From assembly GCA_947467605.1 (NCBI GenBank), contig CANIII010000005.1, positions 1-64,000 of the forward strand: a stretch of DNA of 64,000 nucleotides, given 5' to 3'. The first letter of the stretch is position 1; each line of letters starts with the position of its first letter. Below, one piece after another: positions 43,942-52,586 of this stretch. A model generated the notes under the pieces. The model had not been told where the DNA came from. It worked only from the letters and a program-made list of their open reading frames with translations, and searched no databases. The position numbers and the translations under genes are program-made. This DNA comes from Acidobacteriota bacterium (lineage in GTDB: Bacteria > Acidobacteriota > Vicinamibacteria > Vicinamibacterales > SCN-69-37).

Positions 43942-45347
43942 GCGGCACCGCCTTCGCCGAACACCGTCACGCAGCGGTTGAACTCCTCCTCGAACTCGCC
44001 CGGCCGCGCGATCGTGAGGTTATTGACGATGCAGAAGTTGAAGAGTTGCTCGGCGCGAGCGCGACGGGCGGGTTCGAGCGCGGCCAGCACGGGCGCGAAC
44101 GCCGCGAGTTCGGGATGCGTCGATCCGGTGACGTCATGCCGTTCCTGCCAGCGAATGTCGCCGTCAACTGTGAGCAGCGACTGTGCGATGCGGCCGAGGT
44201 CGTTCACGCCTTCTGCGCCGATCGGCACACGGCCGGCCACAGCGGCCGGATACGCCGCGAGCGCAAACGCGGCGGCGCGCTCCTTCGGTTCCTGCGCCAG
44301 CAACTGCTCCACCGCCAGCGTGCCGGTGTCGCGATTCGGGCAGCCGTGAAACAGCAGCTTCGCCTTGCGATCGAGCCGGCGCTCGAGATGAAAGTGGTGG
44401 AGCCACTTCTCCACGCCATGCGCCATCGTGGCATTCCAGGCGAGGCGATGGGCCGCAGCGAGTTTGTTCGTGTCCGGCGGCGTGCCGCCGGCGCGCTGCG
44501 GCAGGCTGGCGTCGAGCACCCTCTTGAAGAGCACCTCGCAGTCGCGGCCGGTCGGCGCATCAGGGTTGAAGCCCTTCACCACCATCGCGGCGAGGAGCGT
44601 GCGCGTGATAAGCCGTGTGCGCCGCGGCGAGATGCGAATGCCGCCTTCGATGAGCGCGCTCGTCACCGCGCAGACGTAGTCCACGATGCGGACCGGGCAG
44701 GAGCCGAGGTGCTCAAGAAACGCGCGGCGCCAGATCGCGAGAACCGTCTTCAGTCGGCCGTGGTCGTTCGCGATCGCGCCCTCCCCGGCGGGCGCCGCAA
44801 CGAGTCGGCGGTCATCATCGCTGAGGTCGCTCCAGTCGCCGACTTCCAGAATGATCGAGAAGCGATCTGCAAGCGCCGCGTCGAGCGGCTCGGTGCCGAG
44901 GTAGCTCTCGTCGACCGATTGATCGGTGCTGCACGGATTCATCGCGGCCCAGCGATAGCGCAGCGCGGTGAGCGGCTGGCCCTGGATCTTTCTCTCGTGC
45001 ACGAGCGAGAACAGGCGGTTCTGATGCTCGGGCTTGCAGCGGTTGATCTCGTCGATGAGCACGGATTCCGCGCCCCACACTGTTGCCGGCGTTTCGAGAA
45101 ATCGCACCGAAGACTTCGCCTCGTCGGGATACGGAAACCCGACGAGGTCATCGAACGAGATGAGGCTCGCGTTGTAGTGACGATGCTCGAGGCCGAGGGC
45201 TTCGGAGAGCGAGTTGAGCAAGTAGGTCTTGCCCGTGCCCGACGGGCCGATCAGGAGCAGCGGGTCTTCAGTGACGAGAGCGGCGAGGATGAGCGGTTCG
45301 ACGACGTCGAATCCATAGACACCCAGTTCGGGCAGGTACGTTTCCAT
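43938..45347 (-). CDS. MoxR-type AAA+ ATPase (AAA_5)
   Basis: A 469-residue ATPase. Walker A GPSGTGKT is at 34-41 and Walker B VLIDEINRC near 94-102, with the MoxR-style sensor region AMNPCST near 135. It should act as a chaperone-like ATPase together with a VWA partner, here the downstream metallopeptidase/VWA protein. The start codon lies 2 bases after the end of a SAM-I riboswitch, and the GGGGGAG ribosome site falls within the riboswitch's final stem. Translation is therefore expected to be switched off when SAM is high. Confidence 0.85.
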   Translation of the reverse strand: METYLPELGVYGFDVVEPLILAALVTEDPLLLIGPSGTGKTYLLNSLSEALGLEHRHYNASLISFDDLVGFPYPDEAKSSVRFLETPATVWGAESVLIDEINRCKPEHQNRLFSLVHERKIQGQPLTALRYRWAAMNPCSTDQSVDESYLGTEPLDAALADRFSIILEVGDWSDLSDDDRRLVAAPAGEGAIANDHGRLKTVLAIWRRAFLEHLGSCPVRIVDYVCAVTSALIEGGIRISPRRTRLITRTLLAAMVVKGFNPDAPTGRDCEVLFKRVLDASLPQRAGGTPPDTNKLAAAHRLAWNATMAHGVEKWLHHFHLERRLDRKAKLLFHGCPNRDTGTLAVEQLLAQEPKERAAAFALAAYPAAVAGRVPIGAEGVNDLGRIAQSLLTVDGDIRWQERHDVTGSTHPELAAFAPVLAALEPARRARAEQLFNFCIVNNLTIARPGEFEEEFNRCVTVFGEGGAA

Positions 45348-45349
45348 TT

Positions 45350-45452
45350 CTTATCTCCCCCGATTCTCATCGGGCAGGATGTAGCACCGTGGCGGTTGCC
45401 GCTCGGTTGCTGTGACGTCGTCGGGCCTGTGCCCTCGGTCACTCTGGATAAG
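45350..45452 (-). promoter_or_regulatory. SAM-I (S-box) riboswitch controlling the MoxR/VWA/MAT operon
   Basis: On the minus strand the element begins CTTATCCAGAGTGACCGAGG and ends GGGGGAGATAAG, so P1 pairs CTTATC with GATAAG. Inside are the conserved SAM-I core words GGCCCGA, GCAACC and GGTGCTACATCCTGC. The predicted SD GGGGGAG is within the 3' end of the element and the ATG follows 2 nt later, indicating translational control. No terminator hairpin or T-tract can fit. It is nearly identical in its 5' half to the copy at 46156-46259. Confidence 0.85.
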
Positions 45453-45532
45453 CCCACGCGAGGTGGGATGCAGAGACTCTATGTGACTAAATCACTGTAT
45501 GTCAATACATAGGAAGCAATTGGTCGTGCCGG

Positions 45533-46153
45533 TCATGAACACTCCCCGGAAGGCCGCTCAGCCACAGACACGGCCTTGACGAACGCACACAAATCTCTGA
45601 ACGCCGCCCAGCGCGAGAGGCCCTCGGTGCGCCGAACCGTCGTCACATACTCGCCGAGCGACACGCCCGCTCGCAGCCCGCACGCCTCAAGATTTCGAGC
45701 CACCACAATCTGCCGCCACTGGTCCACCTGTTCGGCTCCGCGCTGAATAACGGTCGCGGCACGATACATCGCGACGGCCAAGGAATCGCCGGACGATGCA
45801 TCACGCTCGGCTCCAGCGCGACGAGGAGCCGGCGCGAGATAGGCATTCATCAACGAATGACGACCGATCGGAAAGACGACGTCGCCGTGCCAGATCGAGA
45901 CGCCCATCGCCAGAAGCTGGCACTCGCGACAAAAGAACGGCGACCATCTGCTGCCACTCCGCACCGCCTCCGCCCCACAACACCGGCACAATTCGGCCCG
46001 GGTGTTGAAATCGAATCGCGGCCACCGCTCCGCCGCTGCAGGCCGGCACGCGCAACGCTGGTCCAATCCGTCTGGCCGCCCCACTTCATACAAGCCGAAA
46101 CACGTGCCGCAAATGTGCTGATACCGAAACTCGTCCGCTGAATACGCCGACAT
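45533..46153 (-). CDS. Zinc-ribbon protein under a second SAM-I riboswitch
   Basis: A 206-residue soluble protein with two zinc-binding regions: CGTC...CAC (about 15-35) and CRCC...CREC (about 57-79). The rest is helical and has no recognised domain. The start lies 2 bases after a SAM-I riboswitch, and the gene is followed by the next riboswitch and the MoxR operon on the same strand. Likely a regulatory or scaffold partner of the SAM-controlled cluster. Confidence 0.65.
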   Translation of the reverse strand: MSAYSADEFRYQHICGTCFGLYEVGRPDGLDQRCACRPAAAERWPRFDFNTRAELCRCCGAEAVRSGSRWSPFFCRECQLLAMGVSIWHGDVVFPIGRHSLMNAYLAPAPRRAGAERDASSGDSLAVAMYRAATVIQRGAEQVDQWRQIVVARNLEACGLRAGVSLGEYVTTVRRTEGLSRWAAFRDLCAFVKAVSVAERPSGECS

Positions 46154-46155
46154 AC

Positions 46156-46259
46156 CTTATCTCCCCCGGCGCGACGCCGGGCAGGATTAAGCACCGCGGC
46201 GACCACCGCCCGGTTGCTGTGACGTCATCGGGCCTGTGCCCTCGGTCACTCTGGATAAG
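46156..46259 (-). promoter_or_regulatory. SAM-I riboswitch controlling the zinc-ribbon gene
   Basis: Begins CTTATCCAGAGTGACCGAGG and ends GGGGGAGATAAG on the minus strand, with GGCCCGATGA, GCAACC and GGTGCTTAATCCTGC core words. The GCTTAAT segment is closer to the consensus than in the downstream copy. The gene start follows after 2 nt, so the SD is within the aptamer's last stem. It is a paralogous duplicate of the one at 45350-45452. Confidence 0.85.
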
Positions 46260-46341
46260 TGCAGAAAGCAGTGTGCGCGGGCGGTGTGACAGGACAGTTC
46301 CTTCGCGGAGGCTTCGCCTGGCGCTGTCCGGCTGCATGAAA

Positions 46342-46442
46342 ACAATTGCCGCATTCTTCAAGTGCAGATGTCGCAGAAATTGCGACATGCGGCGCAGGAT
46401 CGGGTCCTTCCCTTCCGAGACCACTCTGGCATCGACATTGCG
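46342..46442 (+). promoter_or_regulatory. Sigma-54-type promoter with two upstream activator sites, copy 1
   Basis: TGGCATCGACATTGCG at 46427-46442 has GG and GC separated by exactly 10 bases, as in -24/-12 sigma-54 promoters. Upstream, a palindrome TGTCGCA-N5-TGCGACA (46369-46387; arms extend to 8 bp) and a weaker site at 46342-46357 look like enhancer-binding-protein sites. It drives the coiled-coil gene at 46511. Confidence 0.6.
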
Positions 46443-46510
46443 ATAGAAGCGCGCCGGTAGACGATGTATCGTCGTCGTCCTTCAGTGGCTGGATGCCACG
46501 GGAGCGGAGA

Positions 46511-46828
46511 ATGGCTGTGAGCGACATCACTCTTGAGAATCTGGACGCAAAGATCGACGCGCTAGGCACGCGACTCGACAAGACGATCGACGACGGGTTC
46601 GCCAACGCGTTTGAACAGACGCAGGGCGGGTTCGAGGAATTCGGCCGATTCGCCATGTTCCTCGATGAACGGCTTCGAAAGGAAATGAGTCAGCGATTCA
46701 ACCAAGTCGATCGTCGATTCGACGGCATGGAAGAACGGTTTGACCGGCTGGAGAAGCGCTTCGATCGACTCGAGACGCTGATCAAAGGACGGCCCGTCCC
46801 ACGTAAACCGCGGAGGCCACAACCATGA
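46511..46828 (+). CDS. Small coiled-coil protein from a sigma-54-type promoter
   Basis: A 105-residue protein from the ATG at 46511, with GGAG upstream. Nearly the whole length is heptad-like helix (LENLDAKIDALGTRLDKTID, then FNQVDRRFDGMEERFDRLEKRFDRLETLI), ending in a basic tail PRKPRRPQP. No domain beyond coiled coil. The upstream cassette and partially similar remnants at 48.7 kb and 55.0 kb suggest a small paralogous family under nitrogen-type sigma control. Confidence 0.6.
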   Translation: MAVSDITLENLDAKIDALGTRLDKTIDDGFANAFEQTQGGFEEFGRFAMFLDERLRKEMSQRFNQVDRRFDGMEERFDRLEKRFDRLETLIKGRPVPRKPRRPQP

Positions 46829-46883
46829 TTCGCGGTGGCGACGATCACACTCGATCAGCTCCGGCCGGTGTCGGAGCAAGACC

Positions 46884-47792
46884 TCAGCCACGTTCGGGTG
46901 CTGAGCGCGTAGCTCCCGCCGCCTCAAACACCCTCACCGCAAACCGAAAGTTCTTGCACCGCGTGTGCTGCACGTCGGTGATCCCGCGCCAGCCGGCGGG
47001 CAACTCCGGCGTCTCGATCAACGCCGCATGCTCCGCGCGAAACACGTAGCCGTTGTAGGTCGTCATCTCGACGTGAGACGCGGGCCGAAACCGCATGGGC
47101 ATATGAAGATTCTTGCCCCCGAGCTCCTTCTGCGGACCGGGGGCAACGCCGCACACATACACGTACGGATACTGATCCATGCGATCGAGCACGACCGGCT
47201 GCGCGCTCGAGGCGCGACCCGTTGAGAACTCGTCCACGCGCCGACCGCGAAGACCCGGCTGGCAATGCAACTCAGGGCGATAGCCATTCACATAGAACGC
47301 CCACAGAAACCGAAAGCCATAAATCAGACCCGGCGCCACCGTGGGATGCGTGACCGTAAACACAATCGCAGCGTCGCGACACGCGAACAACTCCGCCGGC
47401 CGGCCACGCCGGCCACACGCGATCGCATACTGACCATAACGACCGCCCAAACGCTGCGCGTCCGCCACGTCGACGCCAAAGACCAGCAGACTGTTCTCGG
47501 GTTCCCATTGGGAATCAGCGGGAACACCCTGCCCTTCCGCAAATTCGAAACCGCTCGCCCGCAACTCCGCGATGAGCGTCGCCTGCCGCTGATCGTTTTC
47601 CGCACGCGACAACACCTTCGACGCCGGGTTCCACGCCGTGAGATACGTCCAGCTCGTGACATTCCTGCGATTGAGCTCGGCGTCGAGTGAGGCGTTCGCT
47701 TCGCCGATGCGGATGCGAAGCTCGACGCCATCTGCATTCGCGCAAAACGTTGTGCGCTCATATGCGTGCCAAGTGGCCTCGGGGATGATCAT
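46884..47792 (-). CDS. DUF3293-domain protein with extra C-terminal domain
   Basis: Read from the ATG at 47792 (MIIPEATWHAYERT), 302 residues. The N-terminal 125 residues match DUF3293: TAWNPASKVLSRAENDQRQATLIAEL, WEPENSLLVFGVDVADAQRLGGRYGQYAI. The C-terminal part, beginning about TVAPGLIYGFRFLWAF, is an unfamiliar domain (LGGKNLHMPMRFRP, RGITDVQHTRCKNFRFAVRVFEA). DUF3293 has no known function. It lies convergent with the coiled-coil gene. Confidence 0.65.
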   Translation of the reverse strand: MIIPEATWHAYERTTFCANADGVELRIRIGEANASLDAELNRRNVTSWTYLTAWNPASKVLSRAENDQRQATLIAELRASGFEFAEGQGVPADSQWEPENSLLVFGVDVADAQRLGGRYGQYAIACGRRGRPAELFACRDAAIVFTVTHPTVAPGLIYGFRFLWAFYVNGYRPELHCQPGLRGRRVDEFSTGRASSAQPVVLDRMDQYPYVYVCGVAPGPQKELGGKNLHMPMRFRPASHVEMTTYNGYVFRAEHAALIETPELPAGWRGITDVQHTRCKNFRFAVRVFEAAGATRSAPERG

Positions 47793-47821
47793 CGGCAGGG
47801 AGTGTATTGCGTTCTGGGTTC

Positions 47822-47851
47822 GGCGGCCTTCAAGACCAGGCCGCCCTACGT
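47822..47851. repeat. REP-like hairpin repeat
   Basis: GGCGGCCT ... AGGCCGCC stem around TCAAGACC. A near copy lies at 49380-49409 (ccggccttcaagaccaggcc). Both sit in intergenic positions. Confidence 0.5.
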
Positions 47852-48057
47852 ACCGCCCGCCTCGGCATGAACCTGCAAAGCCCAACGCTGAAGTTCGACG
47901 AAACCGGCGAGCCGCTGCACATCCAGCAACGATGCGGCGCGTAAGGCAATGCCCAGACATTCTTCACAAGTCGATCACGACCCAGCACGGCACCGGCCGC
48001 TAACCTTCAGCTCACGCCCGACACCATTCCGACGCCGGGCGCACTGGAGATTGATCA

Positions 48058-48575
48058 TGCGCCGAGTGACCTGCCTGCTGATTCCGTTCCTTGCCTTCGT
48101 CGCCTCTGCCTGCGGGTCGAGCCCGACAAGCCCATCAACGTCGATCTCGACTGCGGCCCCACAGCCGAAGAATGCCAGCGGCATCGTGACGGCGATGATC
48201 GACGGCGTCTCCTTCACCGCCCTCTCCACACAGGTCAGCACGAACGGCGGCGCGATTGCGCTGGCCTTCGTTGGCGTCGCAGACAACACGCTCACAGGAC
48301 TCGGCTGGGGCGTCACCGCCAGCGCGCCGGGCACCTACGCCATTCCGAGCGGCGCCAACAACGCGCTGCTGCAGTACTTCACGCCAGCCGGCGTGTCGAC
48401 CGCTGCATGGACCGCGACCAACGCACAAGGCAGCGGCACGATCACCATCACCTCACTCACCGCCAACAGCGCGACGGGCACGTTCACGCTGACCGTGCTG
48501 CCCGCCTCCAACCCCGGCCCGGCAGGCACCGGGACAAAGGCCATTACGGCGGGGACGTTCAACATCACGTTCTAA
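48058..48575 (+). CDS. Small secreted lipoprotein
   Basis: A 172-residue protein from the ATG at 48058. A lipoprotein signal ends in ASAC, and the next stretch is low-complexity (SSPTSPSTSIST). The mature domain is beta-rich (VTAMIDGVSFTALSTQVSTNGGAIALAFVG), the pattern of DUF6252-like lipoproteins. Function unknown. It is divergent from the DUF3293 gene with a 265-bp intergenic region carrying the REP-like hairpin. Confidence 0.6.
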
Positions 48576-48588
48576 AGGAGGAGCCGAG

Positions 48589-48694
48589 TCGCAGAAATTG
48601 CCACATTCGAGCAGCGATCGCCTCGCAGAAATTGCGACAGTCCGCGCGACATCGGGCACTTCCCCTCTGACGCTGATTTGGCATCGACATTGCG
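48589..48694 (+). promoter_or_regulatory. Sigma-54-type promoter with two activator sites, copy 2
   Basis: TGGCATCGACATTGCG at 48679-48694 is identical to copy 1 (GG/GC, 10 bp apart). Two activator sites TCGCAGAAATTGC-CAC at 48589 and TCGCAGAAATTGCGAC at 48623 precede it. The distance from the second site to the promoter is 40 bp against 38 in copy 1. Confidence 0.55.
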
Positions 48695-48696
48695 AT

Positions 48697-48897
48697 AGAA
48701 ATTCGCGCAGAGACCCGACTCAGGGGCCACATCGAGGACCTCGATGCGCACCTGAGCGGGAAAATCGCGAGCGTCGACCAGAGCCTGAAGACCCACGTCA
48801 GCGAGAAGGTCGAGGGACTAAGCGTCAAGATCGACCTGCGACATGCGGACCTCAAGGCCGACTTCAGTTTCGCTACTTCTGTGACAGCACGAACTGA
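48697..48897 (+). pseudogene. Remnant of the coiled-coil family
   Basis: An open frame after the copy 2 promoter reads IRAETRLRGHIEDLDAHL and later KIDLRHADLKADF, a heptad-like coiled coil like the gene at 46511. No start codon with a ribosome site is visible. The frame runs out into the 3' end of the VOC-protein gene on the other strand. Presumably a truncated paralogue. Confidence 0.45.
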
Positions 48898-49241
48898 TTC
48901 CCATCCGCATCTTTGAAGATTGCGTACGTGCCCCACGGCTGCTTGGTCGGGCCCTCGGAGAACTCCACACCGCGGGCGGGGTACTCGTCGTAAGTTTTCT
49001 CGACATTGCCGGTCTCGAAACTCACACCGGTGAACGTGCCGATGCGATCTTCGTGGCCGTCGGCCGTGAAGAGCACGACACGCGTGTCGGCGCCAGGGAT
49101 CTTGAGCTCGATCCACCGCTGCTGGCCCGGGCCCATGGGTTGGTCGGTGGCGATGCTGAAGCCCAGGCCCTTCGTGTAGAACTCGAGCGCCTTGTCCTGA
49201 TCCTTGACGGGAATGCTGACGAACTTCACAGACTTGATCAT
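48873..49241 (-). CDS. VOC/glyoxalase-family protein
   Basis: About 122 residues from the ATG at 49241 (MIKSVKFVSIPVKDQDKALEFYTKGLGF), the start typical for the family; an ATG at 49253 is also in frame. The second half has VSFETGNVEKTYDEYPARGVEF and GTYAIFKDADGNQFVL, the last strand of a VOC fold. Members include glyoxalase and extradiol-type proteins; the substrate cannot be told. No neighbouring partner. Confidence 0.85.
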   Translation of the reverse strand: MIKSVKFVSIPVKDQDKALEFYTKGLGFSIATDQPMGPGQQRWIELKIPGADTRVVLFTADGHEDRIGTFTGVSFETGNVEKTYDEYPARGVEFSEGPTKQPWGTYAIFKDADGNQFVLSQK

Positions 49242-49379
49242 GTGCAAGATCATGCGCGGACCGCGCGATGCCAACAGCCGTGCCGGTGTACAAAGTCCTC
49301 AAGCCTTGGGTCAGATAGCTCGAACGCAGGCCGGGCTGCTCTTGAAGCCCGGCGTTCGTGGCGCGGCCGCTGAAAGAGC

Positions 49380-49409
49380 GCCGGCCTTCAAGACCAGGCC
49401 GGCCTACGT
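49380..49409. repeat. REP-like hairpin repeat, second copy
   Basis: Contains CGGCCTTCAAGACCAGGCCG, matching 47822-47851, ahead of the molybdopterin oxidoreductase. Confidence 0.5.
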
Positions 49410-49435
49410 CCACCAACCGCCCTATACTTCGACCC

Positions 49436-51556
49436 ATGGTCGCCAACCCCGCTGTTACCCGACGCACGTTCCTTGAAACGGCCACCGCAGCCGCTGGTGG
49501 ACTGATTCTCGGGATGTATTTGCCCAACCGCGGCGAGCGCGTGATCGGCGCCGCCGCGCTTGCTGATGCCGCCACGCCGCTGAAGCTGAATGCGTGGGTG
49601 CACATCGCGCCGAATGATGCGGTGACGCTGTACATCCACAAGGCCGAGATGGGCCAGGGCACGGTGACGTCGCTCGCGCAGATCCTCGCCGAAGAGCTCG
49701 AGTGCGACTGGTCGAAGATCCGCACCGCGTTCCCGGGCGTTGACCGTGGCTACGGACCGTCGCAGGGGGTGTTCGGGAGCACGAGCATTCGGCAGAGCTG
49801 GAATCCGCTGCGTAACGCCGGCGCCACGGCGCGGCAGATGCTGATGAACGCGGCCGCGACGAAGTGGAACGTGACCGCCGACGACACGCACGCGGCGGCG
49901 GGCTTTGTTGTGAACAACAAGACGGGCGCGAAGCTTTCGTTCGGTGCGCTCGCCGAAGCGGCCGCTGCCCTGCCTGTGCCACCTCCCCCGCCGCTGAAGT
50001 CCGCGTCGGCGTACACGGTGATCGGCAAGTCGCCGAAGCGACTCGACACGCGCACGAAAGTGAACGGCACCGCAGAATTCGGCCTCGACTTCAACACGCC
50101 CGGCCTTATGCACGCGGTGATCGCGCGCTGCCCGGTGTTTGGCGGCAAGGTCGTGCGATTCGATGACACGAAGACCAAGCTCGTCCCCGGCGTGAAGCAG
50201 GTCGTGCAAGTGTCGACCGGCGTGGCCGTGACGGCTGACACGACGTGGGCCGCCATGAAGGGCCGCGACGCGCTGGTGGTGACGTGGGACGAAGGCGCGC
50301 GCGCCAACACGAACAGTGCGGGACTGCGACAGCTGTTCAGCGACATGACCAGTGGCCCCGGCGCTGAAGCCAAGCGCGTCGGCGACGCACCCGCCGCGAT
50401 CGCCGCGGCGACGAAGACGATTACCGCGACCTATGAAGTGCCGTATCTCGCGCACGCGCCGATGGAGCCGCTCAACTGCAGCGCCCACGTCCGCGCCGAC
50501 AGCTGCGATGTGTGGGCATCGACGCAGAACCAGAGCGCCGCGCAGCAAGTGGCCGCGAAAGTGACAGGGCTCCCGCCCGAGAAGATCACCGTCCATACGC
50601 TCTACATGGGCGGCGGCTTCGGGCGGCGCGCCGGATCCGACTACATGGGCGAAGCGGTCGAGATCTCGAAAGCCGTCAACGCGCCCGTGAAACTGACCTG
50701 GACGCGCGAAGACGACATGCAGCACGACACCTACCGCCCTGCGTCACTCACGACCTTCAAGGGCGCGGTTGACACAGACGGCTGGCCGCTCGCGATTCAC
50801 GCGCATGTGGCGTGCCCGTCATTCGGTGGGCCACGACCTGGCGTAGATCGCACATCGGTCGAGGGCCTCGCGGACCTTGCCTACGCGCTGCCCAACTTTC
50901 TCGTCGAGTATCACAACCCCGACGCCGGTATTCCCGTCAGCTTCTGGCGCTCGGTCGGCTACTCGCAGAACTGCTTCTTCGCCGAGTCCTTCCTCGACGA
51001 ACTCTGCGCGCTGGGCGGCAAAGACCCGCTCGCGGTGCGTCGGCGTCTGCTCGCCGATCAGCCGCGCCTGCTGGCCGCGCTGAATCTTGCGGCAGACAAG
51101 TTCAACTGGACGAAACCACTGCCCGCAGGCCATGGTCGCGGCATCGCGGTGAACAACAACATCGGGAGTTTCACGGCGCAGATCGCGGAGGCGTCGCTCG
51201 TGAACGGCAAGATCACGATCCATCGCGTCGTCTGCGCGGTTGACTGCGGACAAGTGATCAACCCGGCCGGCGTCGCGCATCAGATCGAGAGCGGCATCGC
51301 CTACGGTCTCTCGGCGATGTTCCACGGCGAGATCACGATCGACAAGGGCCGCGTGGTGCAGAGCAACTTCAACAACTACGAGCCGCTGCGCCTCATCGAC
51401 ATGCCATCCGTGATCGAGACCTACGTCGTGCCGAGCACGGCGGCGCCAGGCGGCATCGGCGAAGCCTCAACACCCAGCATCGCGCCGGCGGTGGCGAATG
51501 CGATCTTTGCAGCAACGGGAAAACGGATCAGACAACTACCGATCAAAACCGTTTAA
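49436..51556 (+). CDS. Tat-exported molybdopterin-binding oxidoreductase subunit
   Basis: A 706-residue protein from the ATG at 49436. The N terminus VTRRTFLETATAAAGGLILGMY is a twin-arginine signal. The mature part resembles the large, molybdopterin-binding subunit of xanthine dehydrogenase-family enzymes (isoquinoline 1-oxidoreductase beta-like): MGGGFGRRAGSDY, FWRSVGYSQNCFFAESFLDEL, and the C-terminal AAPGGIGEASTPSIAPAVANAIFAATG. It binds Mo-pterin and oxidises aldehydes or N-heterocycles in the periplasm. No small iron-sulfur subunit gene is adjacent, which is common for this type but means a partner must be elsewhere. Confidence 0.85.
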   Translation: MVANPAVTRRTFLETATAAAGGLILGMYLPNRGERVIGAAALADAATPLKLNAWVHIAPNDAVTLYIHKAEMGQGTVTSLAQILAEELECDWSKIRTAFPGVDRGYGPSQGVFGSTSIRQSWNPLRNAGATARQMLMNAAATKWNVTADDTHAAAGFVVNNKTGAKLSFGALAEAAAALPVPPPPPLKSASAYTVIGKSPKRLDTRTKVNGTAEFGLDFNTPGLMHAVIARCPVFGGKVVRFDDTKTKLVPGVKQVVQVSTGVAVTADTTWAAMKGRDALVVTWDEGARANTNSAGLRQLFSDMTSGPGAEAKRVGDAPAAIAAATKTITATYEVPYLAHAPMEPLNCSAHVRADSCDVWASTQNQSAAQQVAAKVTGLPPEKITVHTLYMGGGFGRRAGSDYMGEAVEISKAVNAPVKLTWTREDDMQHDTYRPASLTTFKGAVDTDGWPLAIHAHVACPSFGGPRPGVDRTSVEGLADLAYALPNFLVEYHNPDAGIPVSFWRSVGYSQNCFFAESFLDELCALGGKDPLAVRRRLLADQPRLLAALNLAADKFNWTKPLPAGHGRGIAVNNNIGSFTAQIAEASLVNGKITIHRVVCAVDCGQVINPAGVAHQIESGIAYGLSAMFHGEITIDKGRVVQSNFNNYEPLRLIDMPSVIETYVVPSTAAPGGIGEASTPSIAPAVANAIFAATGKRIRQLPIKTV

Positions 51557-51574
51557 CCATGAAGGCATGAAGGA

Positions 51575-52510
51575 CTACTTACATCGTCCACTCAGTTTGA
51601 GCCCTGTCGACGATGGCGGTGTGAGGGTCATGCCCTTCTCTGCGATGAGCTGATCGAACGCGATTTGCTGGAGGGCCTTGGCCTGGGTGCCTGACATCCC
51701 GAGTTTGTACGCAGCGCACTCGTTGGCGCCCAGCTCGCGTGGGTCGCGGCGGGTGACATCGCCAAAGACCATCAGCGCTTCCAGATAGTAGCCGTGCGTG
51801 CTGGCGTGGTAGTTGTCGTCGGCCCAGAGATTCATCTTGCCGGCGTCGATGCCGTCGTAAGGATTCGTATCCGCGAGGCCGGTCTTAAACGCGCGGTTCC
51901 AGGCTTCGCCCACGGGAATCACGGCCTTGATCGCTGGCGATGTCGTCGCGGCTTTGTCGTAGCCCGCACGCACATCGATCGCCATCGTGTCGATCGGTTT
52001 GCCAAACCACGGTCGCCCCTGTGGATACGTCTGATCCGCGCGCGACCAGGTGGCCGTCGTGTAGATCTCCACCTTCGGATTCTTGCCAGCCAACACACCG
52101 GCCATTTCTTTTGTCGTGGCGATCAACGTCGCCGGATCGCCGGGCTTCGCCGAGTCGAGCGTGCTGTAGCCGTGCATGACGACGAGGTCGAAGGGGCGGG
52201 AGGCGATGACGTCGCGTTTGTTGGCGAGGTGCCAGTCGAGACCGACGCCGGGATGCGTTTCGAGCGAGACGTCGAAGTCGAGGCCGGCTTCAGTGGTCAT
52301 CGCCTTGAAGAGCGCGGGCACGCCGCCGATGCCTTCCTTGTTGAGATCGGTGACGGTGTTCGAGCGCCAGAAGTGCACGGCGGAACCCTGCCCGAACGTG
52401 AAGCTGTTGCCGATGAACAGGATGCTCGTCGGCGCGCTTGTCGCCGCGAGGGTGGCCGCACCGACCCAAACGAACGGTAGCGCGAGGAAGCGAAGGGCGC
52501 GAAAGCTCAT
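51575..52510 (-). CDS. Secreted SGNH-type hydrolase
   Basis: A 311-residue protein from the ATG at 52510 (MSFRALRFLALPFVWVGAATLAA signal). ILFIGNSFTFGQG carries the GNS/GDS-like nucleophile block, and LWADDNYHASTHGYYL carries the catalytic Asp-x-x-His. Substrate unknown; acetyl or acyl ester hydrolysis is likely. It is convergent with the oxidoreductase gene. Confidence 0.75.
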   Translation of the reverse strand: MSFRALRFLALPFVWVGAATLAATSAPTSILFIGNSFTFGQGSAVHFWRSNTVTDLNKEGIGGVPALFKAMTTEAGLDFDVSLETHPGVGLDWHLANKRDVIASRPFDLVVMHGYSTLDSAKPGDPATLIATTKEMAGVLAGKNPKVEIYTTATWSRADQTYPQGRPWFGKPIDTMAIDVRAGYDKAATTSPAIKAVIPVGEAWNRAFKTGLADTNPYDGIDAGKMNLWADDNYHASTHGYYLEALMVFGDVTRRDPRELGANECAAYKLGMSGTQAKALQQIAFDQLIAEKGMTLTPPSSTGLKLSGRCK

Positions 52511-52586
52511 GGGCGAATGATACGCCCGGAGCCAGATATTCCTGCGCGATCCCGGAGACATTCGAAGGCCGCTGCGCGTCATACTG

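Noticed and set aside
45350-46259. The two 104-bp repeats as IS ends or CRISPR-like units
   Set aside because: Each directly precedes a start codon in the same orientation and contains SAM-I core motifs, so a duplicated riboswitch is the better reading.
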